Assembly: GCA_015688915.1 (NCBI GenBank)
Contig: JAATGX010000198.1
Coordinates: 1-28,336 of the forward strand
Source of the DNA: Desulfuromonadales bacterium
Lineage (GTDB): Bacteria; Desulfobacterota; Desulfuromonadia; Geobacterales; Pseudopelobacteraceae
Length of the DNA stretch: 28,336 nt
Direction: 5' to 3'
The notes below the pieces were generated by a model. It made no database searches. It was not told the DNA's origin and was given only the letters and a program-made list of their open reading frames with translations. This document shows, one piece after another, positions 1-8,175 of this stretch (the first letter of the stretch is position 1; every line of letters begins with the position of its first letter). A program made the position numbers and the translations under genes.

Positions 1-1
1 G

Positions 2-1618
2 CAGGATCCGGCGCCTTACCAAATCTCCGTGAACGTGCACCTGGTGGTGTTGAACGCAACAGTGCACGACGCCAAGGGCCGGCTGGCGCCCGATCTGCGC
101 GAACAGGATTTCCAGGTATACGAAGACGGCGTCCGGCAGGACATCCGATTATTCCGCCACGAAGACATCCCCGTTACCGTGGGACTGGTGGTGGATCACA
201 GCGGCAGGTTACTGGGCTTGATGACCCAGTCGGACCTGATCAACCACCTGGGACACGAATATTTTCTGGAGATGCGCAAGATCGAGCAGGTCATGACCCC
301 CGGCGTGGTAACCGTCAGCGGGGAAGCCCCGATCAGCGAGGCCCTGGCCGCCATGGCCGGACCGGGCATCAGTTGTGTGGTCGTGGAGCAGGACCGGCGG
401 CCCCTCGGCATCCTGACCGAGCGGGACGTGGTCAGGCTGGTGGCGGACGGCATCGACATGGAGAACGTTCGGGTCAGCGACGTCATGACCAGCCCGGTGT
501 TGGCCGTGAAGATCGGCACAACGGTTCACAAGGCCACCATGCTCATGCGAAAGGAGCGGATCCGCCGGGTCGTGGTGGTTGACCAGGACGGGCAGATCCA
601 GGGGGTCATCACCCAGACCGATATCGTCAAAGGGCTGGAAGGGAAATACGTCGAGTTGTTGAAGGAGATCATCAAGGAAAAGGAGGATGTGTTCCAGCAG
701 ACCGCCAGGGAGCTGCTGGATAAAACCGTCTATCTGGACAATATCCTCAGCTCTTCCGTCAGCATGGCGATTGTTGCCACGGACAGCCATTTCAAGGTGA
801 AATACTTCAACCCGGCCGCGGAAAGGGTGTTCGGCCACAACGCGGCCACCGCCCTCGGCCAATCTGCCATGGAACTGCTCGTTCTGGAGGATATCGCCGC
901 CATCAGCCTGGACAAGGTGGCGGCCATTGCCCAGAAGGAGGGCAGATACACCTTTCCCGCCGAGATCCGGCAGGACGACGGGACCACCTTCTTTTATGAC
1001 GGCAGCCTGTCCGTCATCCGGGACAGACAGGACCACCTGGTGGGCTTCGTGCTGATGCTCAACGACATCACCGAACGGAGGCGGTACGAAGACACCATTC
1101 ATCACCTGGCCTATCATGACGCCCTGACCGGCCTGCCCAACCGGGTCCTGCTCAACGACCGCCTCGGCCAGGCCCTGGCCTCCGCCAACCGCACCGGCAC
1201 CAGGGGAGCGCTGATGATCCTGGACCTGGACCGTTTCAAGGACGTCAACGACACCCTCGGCCACAGCATGGGCGACCTGCTGCTCAAGGCGGTGGGCGAG
1301 CGGCTGAAGGGGCTCCTGCGCAGGAGCGACACGGTCTCCCGCATGGGCGGGGACGAATTCGTGCTGCTGCTGCCGACCATCACCTCGGCGGAGAGCGCGG
1401 CCGTGACCGCCGCCAAGGTCGTCACGGCGTTCCGCGAACCGTTCCTCTGCAACGGCCATACCCTCAACGTAACCGCCAGTGTCGGCATCGCCGACTTTCC
1501 CGACGACGGCCAGGACGCGGAAACCCTCCTGAAGAATGCCGACATCGCCCTCTACCGGGTCAAGGAACAGGGGAGAAACGGCTTCCAGCGCTATGCGCAA
1601 CCGCAACAGGCCACCTGA
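2..1618 (+). CDS. CBS-PAS-GGDEF signalling protein with a foreign VWFA-like N-terminus (5' partial)
   Basis: Probable c-di-GMP synthase. The frame is open to the left edge (QDPAPYQIS precedes the GTG at 29), so the true start lies outside the window and GTG 29 need not be used. Counting from codon 29: residues 1-59 resemble the N-terminus of VWFA-related secreted proteins (DFQVYEDG, then VTVGLVVDHSG). From about residue 60 the sequence is the second half of a CBS domain (GRLLGLMTQSDL). Two full CBS domains follow (about 88-145 and 150-205), then a PAS domain (about 235-345) ending in DITERRRYE, then a GGDEF domain with LPNR, an intact GGDEF at 440-444 and an RRSD inhibitory site five residues before it. 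The catalytic part therefore looks active. The N-terminal chimera suggests a deletion joining two genes, or an assembly error. Domain calls are confident; the true gene extent is not. Confidence 0.85.
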   Translation, partial: QDPAPYQISVNVHLVVLNATVHDAKGRLAPDLREQDFQVYEDGVRQDIRLFRHEDIPVTVGLVVDHSGRLLGLMTQSDLINHLGHEYFLEMRKIEQVMTPGVVTVSGEAPISEALAAMAGPGISCVVVEQDRRPLGILTERDVVRLVADGIDMENVRVSDVMTSPVLAVKIGTTVHKATMLMRKERIRRVVVVDQDGQIQGVITQTDIVKGLEGKYVELLKEIIKEKEDVFQQTARELLDKTVYLDNILSSSVSMAIVATDSHFKVKYFNPAAERVFGHNAATALGQSAMELLVLEDIAAISLDKVAAIAQKEGRYTFPAEIRQDDGTTFFYDGSLSVIRDRQDHLVGFVLMLNDITERRRYEDTIHHLAYHDALTGLPNRVLLNDRLGQALASANRTGTRGALMILDLDRFKDVNDTLGHSMGDLLLKAVGERLKGLLRRSDTVSRMGGDEFVLLLPTITSAESAAVTAAKVVTAFREPFLCNGHTLNVTASVGIADFPDDGQDAETLLKNADIALYRVKEQGRNGFQRYAQPQQAT

Positions 1619-1694
1619 CGCGCCACGTCCCCCCGCCAAAAGTGGCCTCCCTGACCCCGGCAACGGCATGTTCCCATTTCCCCGGAAAAAAACC

Positions 1695-1724
1695 TTGACA
1701 CTTACTTGTCATAACAACTATGGT
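1695..1724 (+). promoter_or_regulatory. Promoter of the marR-type gene with operator in the spacer
   Basis: A perfect -35 TTGACA (1695-1700) is followed after 18 bases by TATGGT (1719-1724). The spacer holds TTGTCATAACAA (1706-1717), a one-mismatch inverted repeat that recurs upstream of the efflux operon. A transcript would begin at about 1731, almost at the ATG (1733), and no Shine-Dalgarno sequence is visible, so the mRNA may be leaderless. Confidence 0.6.
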
Positions 1725-1732
1725 AATAACTA

Positions 1733-2161
1733 ATGGTTACAACAGATCTCGACAACTCGCTGGACTTCATGCTGGTGAGGGTGGTTAACAAGCTCAGGTG
1801 CCAGATCGGCAGGCAGCTCAAGCACATGGACCTGACCTCCGAGCAGTGGGTGGTTTTGGCTCGCCTGCGGGAACAGGACGGACTTACCCAGAACGAACTG
1901 GCCAGACGGATCCTCAAAGACCAGGCAAATACGACCCGCATTCTCGACAAGGTCGAGAGAAAAGGCCTGGTGCGGCGCGTTGATGCCCTCAATGACCGGC
2001 GCACCTACCTCATCTACCTGACCGACGAGGGAAGGCATGCCATCGAGGTGTGCAACCCGCTGGTGCAACAGGTAAAAGAAAAGATCACCGAAGTCTTGAC
2101 CGAGGATGACACTACGGCCTTGCGGCGGATGCTTGACGTAATTTCTCGAAACTTGGACTGA
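1733..2161 (+). CDS. MarR-family transcriptional regulator
   Basis: A 142-residue winged-helix regulator, the usual MarR length. The DNA-binding core is visible: LTSEQWVVLARL, the recognition region LTQNELARRILKDQANTTRILDKVE, and the wing GLVRRVDALNDRRTYLIYLT with the family-typical DxRxxxxxLT pattern. Long flanking helices would form the dimer. It lies immediately upstream of an efflux operon on the same strand. The near-palindrome upstream of it is repeated in almost the same form before the pump genes, so it probably represses both itself and the pump and is released by an aromatic or phenolic ligand (inference from family behaviour). The start at 1733 has no ribosome-binding site; it is kept because the N-terminus fits the family and the promoter geometry allows a leaderless message. 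Confidence 0.9.
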   Translation: MVTTDLDNSLDFMLVRVVNKLRCQIGRQLKHMDLTSEQWVVLARLREQDGLTQNELARRILKDQANTTRILDKVERKGLVRRVDALNDRRTYLIYLTDEGRHAIEVCNPLVQQVKEKITEVLTEDDTTALRRMLDVISRNLD

Positions 2162-2180
2162 TATTTTTTTCGCCCGTAAC

Positions 2181-2210
2181 TTGTCATGACAACCTTGGTT
2201 ACAACATAAT
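2181..2210 (+). promoter_or_regulatory. Operator and promoter of the efflux operon
   Basis: TTGTCATGACAA at 2181-2192 is a perfect 12-base palindrome. Its first six bases can act as a -35 (TTGTCA), with CATAAT at 2205-2210 as a -10 and an 18-base spacer. The site aligns over about 27 bases with the one before the marR gene (pattern ACTTGTCATRACAACYWTGG), so the same MarR protein probably binds both. Confidence 0.6.
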
Positions 2211-2233
2211 ATCAACGATACCTGAACAACTCC

Positions 2234-3691
2234 ATGACCATGAAAAAAACAATCTTTTGCGTACTGACGACGGCGCTTTTCCTGGGGGGATGCGCCAGCC
2301 TGCCGGATACGGCCCCCCATTCCCGCCTGCTGGATCCCGCCGGTCTGAAGGCAGGCAGCGCCGTTGCCGCGGTACACCCGGCGGCGCCATGGCCGACCCG
2401 GACGTGGTGGCAGAGCTACGGCGACCCGCAGTTGGACCGGCTGGTGGCCGAGGCCACCGCCGGAAGCCCCACGCTGCGCATGGCCCGGACCCGCATCACC
2501 GCCGCGCAGTTCATGGCGGGCGCGACCCGCTCGAACCTGTATCCTGCCATCCAGGCCGATGCCCATTTCATGCGGGAGCGCCTGACCGAGACCCAGGTGT
2601 TCCCGCCCCCCTTGGGGGGAGGGACGTTCTGGGACAACAGCGCCACCGCCGGGCTGGCCTACGACCTGGACGTGTGGGGGAAAAACCGTGCGGCCCTGGC
2701 CGCAGCGCTGGATTACGAGCGCATGGCCGCCGCCGAGGCCCAGGAGGTGCAGCTTGCCCTGGAAACGGCGGTGGTGCGCAGCTATGTGCAGTTGTCCCTC
2801 CGGTTCGTCCTGCTGGATATCGCCCAGGCCACGCTGAAACAGCGCCAGGAGATCCTCGACATCACCCGCAAGCGCTTTAACGCCGGACTCACGACCGAAC
2901 TGGATCTGCGCCAGGCCGAAACGCCCGTACCGGCCGCCCGGGCCGAGGCCGAACGTGCCGGCGAGGAGATCGAGCTGCTGAAAAACCAGCTCTGCGCCTT
3001 GAGCGGCAAGGGACCGGGGGAGGGAGAGGCCATCACCCGGCCCACGCTCTCGCTCAATCTCCCGGTGGGTCTGCCCGCTTCGCTCCCCGCAGACCTCCTG
3101 GGGCGCCGGCCCGACGTGGCGGCGCACCGCTGGCGGGTGGAGGCGGCCGGTAAAAACATCGCCGCGGCCAAGGCGGCCTTTTACCCGAACATCAACCTGA
3201 CCGCCTTTGTGGGCTGGCAATCCTTCGGTTTTGATAAATTGCTGTCGGCAAGTTCGCTTGTGCATGGCTTCGGACCGGCCATATCCCTGCCGATCTTCGA
3301 GGGGGGACGGCTTCGCAGCCAGTTGGGCCTCTCTGCGGCCGACTACGACATGGCGGTGGAATCCTACAACGACACGCTGATCCGGGCGCTGGAGCGCGTT
3401 GCCGATAGCGTGGTCACCCTGCGTTCGCTGGAGAAGCAGCGCAGCGAGGCCACCCTCTCCAACAGCTTGGCGGGCCGGACCTACGACATTGCCCTGCGCG
3501 GTTTCCGGGCCGGGTACACCGATTATCTCAACGTTCTGAACGCCCAGAACCTGACCTTGAGCGAGGCAAGCCGCAAGGCCGCTGTCGAAGCGCGTTTCCT
3601 GGATGCCTATGCCGCTCTGATGCAGGAACTGGGCGGCGGCATGAACGATACGCCGGAAGCGCCCCGGCCGACGGCGGGGAAAACGCCGTGA
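2234..3691 (+). CDS. TolC/NodT-family outer-membrane efflux lipoprotein
   Basis: An outer-membrane channel for a tripartite efflux pump, 485 residues, typical of the OprM/NodT family. The N-terminus MKKTIFCVLTTALFLGGC is a lipoprotein signal peptide with lipobox LGGC. The mature protein begins with the usual linker and then WWQSYGDPQLDRLVAEA, a signature at the start of the first outer-membrane-factor repeat. The second repeat contains GRRPDVAAHRWRVEAAGKNIAAAKAAFYPNINLTA, and the C-terminal part has YTDYLNVLNAQ. Translation may start at 2234 or at the ATG at 2240; neither has a strong ribosome-binding site. It is first in the operon with a FUSC pump, a DUF1656 peptide and an HlyD adaptor, and its stop overlaps the next start by three bases. 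Confidence 0.93.
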   Translation: MTMKKTIFCVLTTALFLGGCASLPDTAPHSRLLDPAGLKAGSAVAAVHPAAPWPTRTWWQSYGDPQLDRLVAEATAGSPTLRMARTRITAAQFMAGATRSNLYPAIQADAHFMRERLTETQVFPPPLGGGTFWDNSATAGLAYDLDVWGKNRAALAAALDYERMAAAEAQEVQLALETAVVRSYVQLSLRFVLLDIAQATLKQRQEILDITRKRFNAGLTTELDLRQAETPVPAARAEAERAGEEIELLKNQLCALSGKGPGEGEAITRPTLSLNLPVGLPASLPADLLGRRPDVAAHRWRVEAAGKNIAAAKAAFYPNINLTAFVGWQSFGFDKLLSASSLVHGFGPAISLPIFEGGRLRSQLGLSAADYDMAVESYNDTLIRALERVADSVVTLRSLEKQRSEATLSNSLAGRTYDIALRGFRAGYTDYLNVLNAQNLTLSEASRKAAVEARFLDAYAALMQELGGGMNDTPEAPRPTAGKTP

Positions 3692-5886
3692 GCGGAAGCG
3701 GCGGCGAAACACGGCGGAGCGGCTTCAAAGCCGGGCTGCCGGGGGAACTGCGCGCCTGGGCCGCCACGGACGGCGCCAAATGGCTGTTCGTTTTCAAAAC
3801 CATTCTGGCGGTGCTGCTCTCCATGTGGATTTCCATGCGGCTGGAGCTTGACCGCCCCGGAACGGCCATGATCACCGTGATCATCGTCATGCAGCAGCAG
3901 ACCGGCCTGGTGCTGGGCAAGAGCCTGTACCGCATCGGCGGCACCCTGGCCGGCACCCTGGCCAGCCTGGTTCTGGTTGGCCTGTTCGCCCAGCAACGGT
4001 TCCTGTTCCTGGCGGGCCTTGCCCTCTGGGTTCTGATCTGCACCACCGGCGCCGTCCTGCTGCGCAATTTCCGCTCCTACGGCTCCGTCCTGGCGGGCTA
4101 CACCGCCGCCATGATCGGATTGCCGGTCATCGACCAGCCCCAGACCTTTTTCTCCACCGCATCCACGCGGATTTCCGAGATCGTCGTCGGCATTCTCTGC
4201 GCCGGAGTGGTCAACGACGTCATGTTCCCGCAGCGCTTCTCCGACAGCATCGCCCGGCGTCTCCGCGGGCGTTACGCGGAATTTGGCGCCTTCATGCGCG
4301 GCATCTTCCGTGGCGACGTCTCCCCCGAGGAGTACGAGCGCACGCACCTGAAGTTCGTGGCCGACGCCATCAACCTGGAGGCGCTGCGTAGTTCCGCCAT
4401 TCTGGAGGATGCGGAGGTCCGGGCGCGGGACCTGGGGCTGCGGCAGGCGAACAGCGCCTATATGTCGCTTTCCACCACGCTCCACTCGCTCCACCAGTTG
4501 CTCGGGCGCCTGTTGCAGGGCGGCGGCCCGGCCTCGCAAGCCCTGAAATCTCTGCAAGGGCTGATCAGCGGCATCCTGCCTGCCGAAACCGGCGCACCGC
4601 GTACCCCGGAGGAGGCGCGGCAAGAGCTGCGCCGCATCGCAGCCTTCAGGGCTACCCTGGCGAAACGGGCCGCGGCGCTTGACGCCTCCTGCGCCGGTGT
4701 GGCCGACCGCCAGGCCCGGCTGGACCTGGACACGGCCCTGGAGCTCCTGCGTCGTTTCATCCGCGAACTGAATGCCTCCGTCGCCATCTATGCCGCCCTG
4801 CTGGAGGGGCGGACTACGCCGGATCGCCGTGCCGTCGGCGCCATCCGCTTCTCCCTGCGCACCGACACGCTGGTTGCAGTCCTGACCGGCGCCCGCGCAG
4901 CGGTCGCCATCCTGCTGGTCAGCGCGTTCTGGATCGCCTCGGCCTGGCCGAGCGGCGTCAGCGCCCTCATATACGCGACCATCATGAGCGCCCTGTGCGG
5001 GACGACGCCCAACCCGGCACGCTCCTCACGGCATATGGCAATCGGCTCCGCCATCGGCCTGGCGGCTGCGTTCATCTGCACCTTTTTCGTCGTTCCCACG
5101 CTGGACGACAGCTTCACGCTCCTGTCTGCCGCCATCACCCCCTTTCTTCTGGCGCTCCTGTGCATAGAGCACTTTTTCCCGGCCTACGCCTTGATTGGCG
5201 CCGGGGCGGCGGCGTTTTTCCTCTACATGTTCTCCCCCAGCAACGTCGCGCAGCCGAGTGTGCTCCCCTTTCTCAACGACGGCCTTGCCTCGCTGGCGGG
5301 AGTGGGGGTTACCACCCTCATATTCTGCACCGTCGTGCCCACCGGCAGCGCCTGGCTGAAGCGGCGCACGGTCCGGCAGGTACGCCATCAGGTGGTGGTG
5401 GCGGCCCGGGAGCCGCTCGACGGTCTCCTGCACCGCTTTGAGAGCGGCACCCGCGATACGCTCAGGACGTTGGCGGCCACACAGCACGTCAGCGGCGCCC
5501 ACGACCGCCACGTGCTGGCATCGCTGTTCGCTTCGCTGGAACTGGGCCGCGCCCTGATCAACCTGCGCCGGAACGCCGCGGCCGTGGCGCTTGCCGCTCC
5601 CGTGGAGCGGAGCCTGGAAGGCGCTCTGGACGCGGTTGTAGACCTGATCGGCCAGCCGAGCCACGGTCGGCACGGTGCGGCATTGACCGCCGTCACGGCC
5701 AGTCTGTCGCTCGTCATGCAGGAGGAGGGCCAGGGTCTGCCCGTTCATCAACGCACGGCGCTGCGCCGCATGGTGACGTCGTTGCATCTCATCCGTGTGG
5801 CCCTTCTGGACGACGAAACCGTGCTGGCCCTCACCACCACTTCTCCCGTGCCGCACCATTACCAAGGACTTCCCCATGCCGCGTGA
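3688..5886 (+). CDS. FUSC-family inner-membrane efflux pump (AaeB-like)
   Basis: A 732-residue member of the fusaric-acid-resistance/aromatic-acid exporter family, somewhat longer than E. coli AaeB. It has the family's two-block layout. The first hydrophobic block is at about 30-170 (LFVFKTILAVLLSMWISMRLEL, then IIVMQQQTGLVLGKSLYRIGGTLAG). A soluble region follows, then a second block at about 395-560 (GARAAVAILLVSAFWIASAWPSG). A C-terminal cytoplasmic domain closes the protein. GTG 3688 overlaps the preceding TGA (GTGA), which indicates translational coupling. With the DUF1656 peptide, HlyD adaptor and outer-membrane lipoprotein it should expel weak aromatic acids or similar compounds; the substrate is inferred from family members only. 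Confidence 0.92.
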   Translation: MSGSGGETRRSGFKAGLPGELRAWAATDGAKWLFVFKTILAVLLSMWISMRLELDRPGTAMITVIIVMQQQTGLVLGKSLYRIGGTLAGTLASLVLVGLFAQQRFLFLAGLALWVLICTTGAVLLRNFRSYGSVLAGYTAAMIGLPVIDQPQTFFSTASTRISEIVVGILCAGVVNDVMFPQRFSDSIARRLRGRYAEFGAFMRGIFRGDVSPEEYERTHLKFVADAINLEALRSSAILEDAEVRARDLGLRQANSAYMSLSTTLHSLHQLLGRLLQGGGPASQALKSLQGLISGILPAETGAPRTPEEARQELRRIAAFRATLAKRAAALDASCAGVADRQARLDLDTALELLRRFIRELNASVAIYAALLEGRTTPDRRAVGAIRFSLRTDTLVAVLTGARAAVAILLVSAFWIASAWPSGVSALIYATIMSALCGTTPNPARSSRHMAIGSAIGLAAAFICTFFVVPTLDDSFTLLSAAITPFLLALLCIEHFFPAYALIGAGAAAFFLYMFSPSNVAQPSVLPFLNDGLASLAGVGVTTLIFCTVVPTGSAWLKRRTVRQVRHQVVVAAREPLDGLLHRFESGTRDTLRTLAATQHVSGAHDRHVLASLFASLELGRALINLRRNAAAVALAAPVERSLEGALDAVVDLIGQPSHGRHGAALTAVTASLSLVMQEEGQGLPVHQRTALRRMVTSLHLIRVALLDDETVLALTTTSPVPHHYQGLPHAA

Positions 5887-6076
5887 GATCGCCCTGTTCG
5901 ACCTGCTCGTGCCGTCGCTGTTTTTAGCTTTCGTCGCCAGCGCTGCGGCCCAGGTGCTGGTGGACCGCCTGCTCGGCTGGAGCGGCGTCTATCGCCACAT
6001 CTGGCATCCGCCGCTGTTCCGGCTGTCCATTTTCGTCTGTATTTTCGGCGTCATCGGCCTGCTGATGCTCCGTTGA
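5876..6076 (+). CDS. DUF1656 membrane peptide (AaeX-like)
   Basis: A 66-residue protein with two predicted membrane helices: LLVPSLFLAFVASAAAQVLV near the N-terminus, and LFRLSIFVCIFGVIGLLML at the end. Between them lies the conserved LGWSGVYRHIWHPPLF, typical of DUF1656/AaeX. ATG 5876 overlaps the end of the FUSC gene by 11 bases and begins MPREIALFDLLVPSLF, the expected family N-terminus. A longer in-frame extension upstream has no such similarity and was not used. The protein accompanies FUSC and HlyD partners in aaeXAB-type operons; its biochemical role is not established. Confidence 0.9.
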   Translation: MPREIALFDLLVPSLFLAFVASAAAQVLVDRLLGWSGVYRHIWHPPLFRLSIFVCIFGVIGLLMLR

Positions 6077-6118
6077 GCATCCGTGCCACGCCATAGACCA
6101 TATGTATGAGGTTCATTC

Positions 6119-7069
6119 ATGAAACCTAGTCAGCCGATTCGCATCATCTGCACCCTGGCAATTTTCGTTCTGGCCGCCGCCACCGGGCGGGCCCTGTGGA
6201 ACCGCGCCATGAACTCTCCCTGGACCCGCGACGGCCGTATCCGCGCCGATGTGATCAACATTGCCCCCGACGTCTCCGGGATCGTGGCGCGGGTGGCGGT
6301 GAAAGACAACCAACTGGTACACAGGGGCGATGTGCTCTTTATCGTTGACCAGCAGCGCTATCGCCTGGCGCTGGCCCAAGCCGGGGCACAGGTGGCGGCC
6401 CGCAGGGCGGAGATGTCCATGCGGCTACGGCAGGCTGAGCGGCGTGCCGGCCTGGAAGGGGTGGTGGTTTCCGCTGAAAGCCGTGAAGACGCCCGTTCAC
6501 AGGCCGATTCGGCAGAGGCCCTCTACCAGGAGGCGCTGGCCGCCCTGGACACGGCCGGCCTGAACCTGAGCCGCACCGAGGTGCGCGCGCCGGTGGACGG
6601 CTATATAACCAACCTGAACATTCACACGGGGGACTTCGCAACAGCCGGCACGCCGAAACTGGCGCTGGTCGACAGGGGATCGTTCTGGGTCTACGGCTAC
6701 TTCGAGGAGACCAAGCTGCGCCTGCTGCGCGTGGGGGACCCGGTCGACGTCAGGCTGCTGGGGCCGGATGCCGCCATACTTCAAGGACATGTGGAGAGTA
6801 TCTAGCGCGGCATCTCCGACCGCGACAATCCCAATGGCCGGGAACTGCTGGCCGACGTCAATCCGGTCTTCAACTGGGTGCGGCTTGCCCAGCGGGTGCC
6901 GGTGCGCGTCGCCATCGACCGGATTCCGCCGCGCACCATACTTTCGGCGGGCATGACCTGCACGGTCATCGTTCATCCCGCGGCCGCGACATCCGGTTCG
7001 CCGGTGCAGGCGGGCGGAACGTCCGCGCCGGGCAAATTTTCGGTTGTACCACGCCATGGTTTGCCGTAA
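6119..7069 (+). pseudogene. HlyD-family efflux adaptor (AaeA-like) interrupted by in-frame TAG
   Basis: Periplasmic adaptor of the FUSC efflux system. It has an N-terminal membrane anchor (IICTLAIFVLAAATG), then SPWTRDGRIRADVINIAPDVSGIV and VKDNQLVHRGDVLFIVD (lipoyl half), a helical hairpin, and VRAPVDGYITNLNIHTGDFATAG (second lipoyl half). The frame reaches a TAG at 6803-6805 after VESI. The same frame then continues for 87 codons with unmistakable family sequence (RGISDRDNPNGRELL, FNWVRLAQRVPVRVAID, LSAGMTCTVIV) to TAA at 7067-7069. Full length would be about 316 residues, normal for the family. The truncated product loses the end of the beta-barrel and the membrane-proximal region, so the pump is probably impaired unless the stop is read through or is a sequencing error. 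It is last in the operon. Confidence 0.85.
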
Positions 7070-7078
7070 ACTCGCGCC

Positions 7079-8158
7079 ATGAACACCTTCGACACCATAG
7101 CTGAAAACGTCCGCGCCAACCGGCGCATCTCGCCGGAAGACGCCCTGTTCCTGTTCGGGTCCAACGACCTGCTCGCCATCGGCGAACTGGCCGCTCTGGC
7201 CAATCAGCGCAAAAATGACGGGAACGTCTTCTTCAACGTCAACCGCCATATCAATCCCACCAACATCTGCGTCAACCGTTGCGCCTTCTGCGCCTTCTCG
7301 AAGACCGCCGGAGAAGACGGCGCCTACACCCTGGCGCTGGAAGAGATCTGCCGGCGAGCCCGGGAGGCGGAGGACGACGGCGCCACCGAGATGCACATGG
7401 TCGGCGGTCTGCACCCCGATCTCGCCTTCGAGTATTACGAAGAGGTGCTGGCGGCCGTTCGTCGGGCCGCGCCGAAACTGCACATCAAGGCCTTCACCGC
7501 AGTTGAGATCGATTACTTCGCCCGCATCTCCGGACTGACGGTCGAACAGGTGCTGGAACGGCTGAAAGGCGCCGGCCTGGGCTCCATGCCTGGCGGTGGA
7601 GCCGAGATCCTGGTGGAGGAGGTCCGTCAAAAAATCTGCCCGGAAAAGATATCGGGCGCTCGCTGGCTTGAGATCATCCGCCTGGCCCACGGCACAGGTC
7701 TCAAGACCAACGCCACCATGCTGTACGGCCACGTGGAAACCTTTGGCGACCGGGTGGCCCACATGGCCCTGCTGCGCGATCTTCAGGATGAAACCGGCGG
7801 CTTCCAGGCCTTTATCCCCCTGGCCTTTCAGCCGGAGAACTCGGACCTGCAACTGGACATCAAGGCCACTTCCGGCCTGGACGACCTGAAAACCCTGGCC
7901 ATCGCCCGCATCTTTCTGGACAACTTCCACCACATCAAGGCCTACTGGGTCATGCTGGGGGAGAAGATCGCCCAGGTTTCCCTGGCCTTCGGGGTCAACG
8001 ATCTGGACGGCACCGTGGTGGAGGAGAAGATCGGCCACGACGCCGGGGCCCAGAGCCCGCAATCCCTCACCAAGGACGGCATCATCCGCCTGATCAGGAA
8101 GGCCGGCAAGGTTCCGGTCGAGCGGGATACGCTGTACCGGGCCATCCGCAGCTATTAA
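7079..8158 (+). CDS. mqnE: Aminofutalosine synthase MqnE (radical SAM)
   Basis: A radical-SAM enzyme of the futalosine route to menaquinone. MqnE joins the enolpyruvyl-ether product of MqnA to SAM-derived adenosyl to give aminofutalosine. The 359-residue protein has the iron-sulfur motif CVNRCAFC (C64, C68, C71) preceded by NPTNI and followed by AFSK, then MVGGLHPDLAFEYYEE. The NPTN/CAFS form and GLHPDL point to MqnE; MqnC usually has CAFYR and a GGxNPDL-type motif. The C-terminal HIKAYWVMLG and FGVNDLDGTVVEEKIGHDAGA are also typical. The ATG lies nine bases after the HlyD pseudogene stop and has no strong ribosome-binding site. No other menaquinone gene is in the window. Assignment is confident. 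Confidence 0.93.
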   Translation: MNTFDTIAENVRANRRISPEDALFLFGSNDLLAIGELAALANQRKNDGNVFFNVNRHINPTNICVNRCAFCAFSKTAGEDGAYTLALEEICRRAREAEDDGATEMHMVGGLHPDLAFEYYEEVLAAVRRAAPKLHIKAFTAVEIDYFARISGLTVEQVLERLKGAGLGSMPGGGAEILVEEVRQKICPEKISGARWLEIIRLAHGTGLKTNATMLYGHVETFGDRVAHMALLRDLQDETGGFQAFIPLAFQPENSDLQLDIKATSGLDDLKTLAIARIFLDNFHHIKAYWVMLGEKIAQVSLAFGVNDLDGTVVEEKIGHDAGAQSPQSLTKDGIIRLIRKAGKVPVERDTLYRAIRSY

Positions 8159-8175
8159 CCCGCCACGGCTGATCG

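Noticed and set aside
1621..1645. GCCAC / GTGGC inverted repeat after the GGDEF gene
   Set aside because: A five-base stem with a long loop and no T-run is not convincing as a terminator.
1730..3712. A 660-codon open frame on the minus strand opposite marR and the efflux lipoprotein
   Set aside because: It is antisense to clearly recognisable genes, has no family motifs and is rich in R, G, Q and P. High-GC genes commonly leave the opposite frame open.
6803..6805. TAG as a pyrrolysine or deliberate read-through codon
   Set aside because: No other internal TAG in a live gene is seen, and the position is not an active site. Simple nonsense mutation or a base error is more likely.
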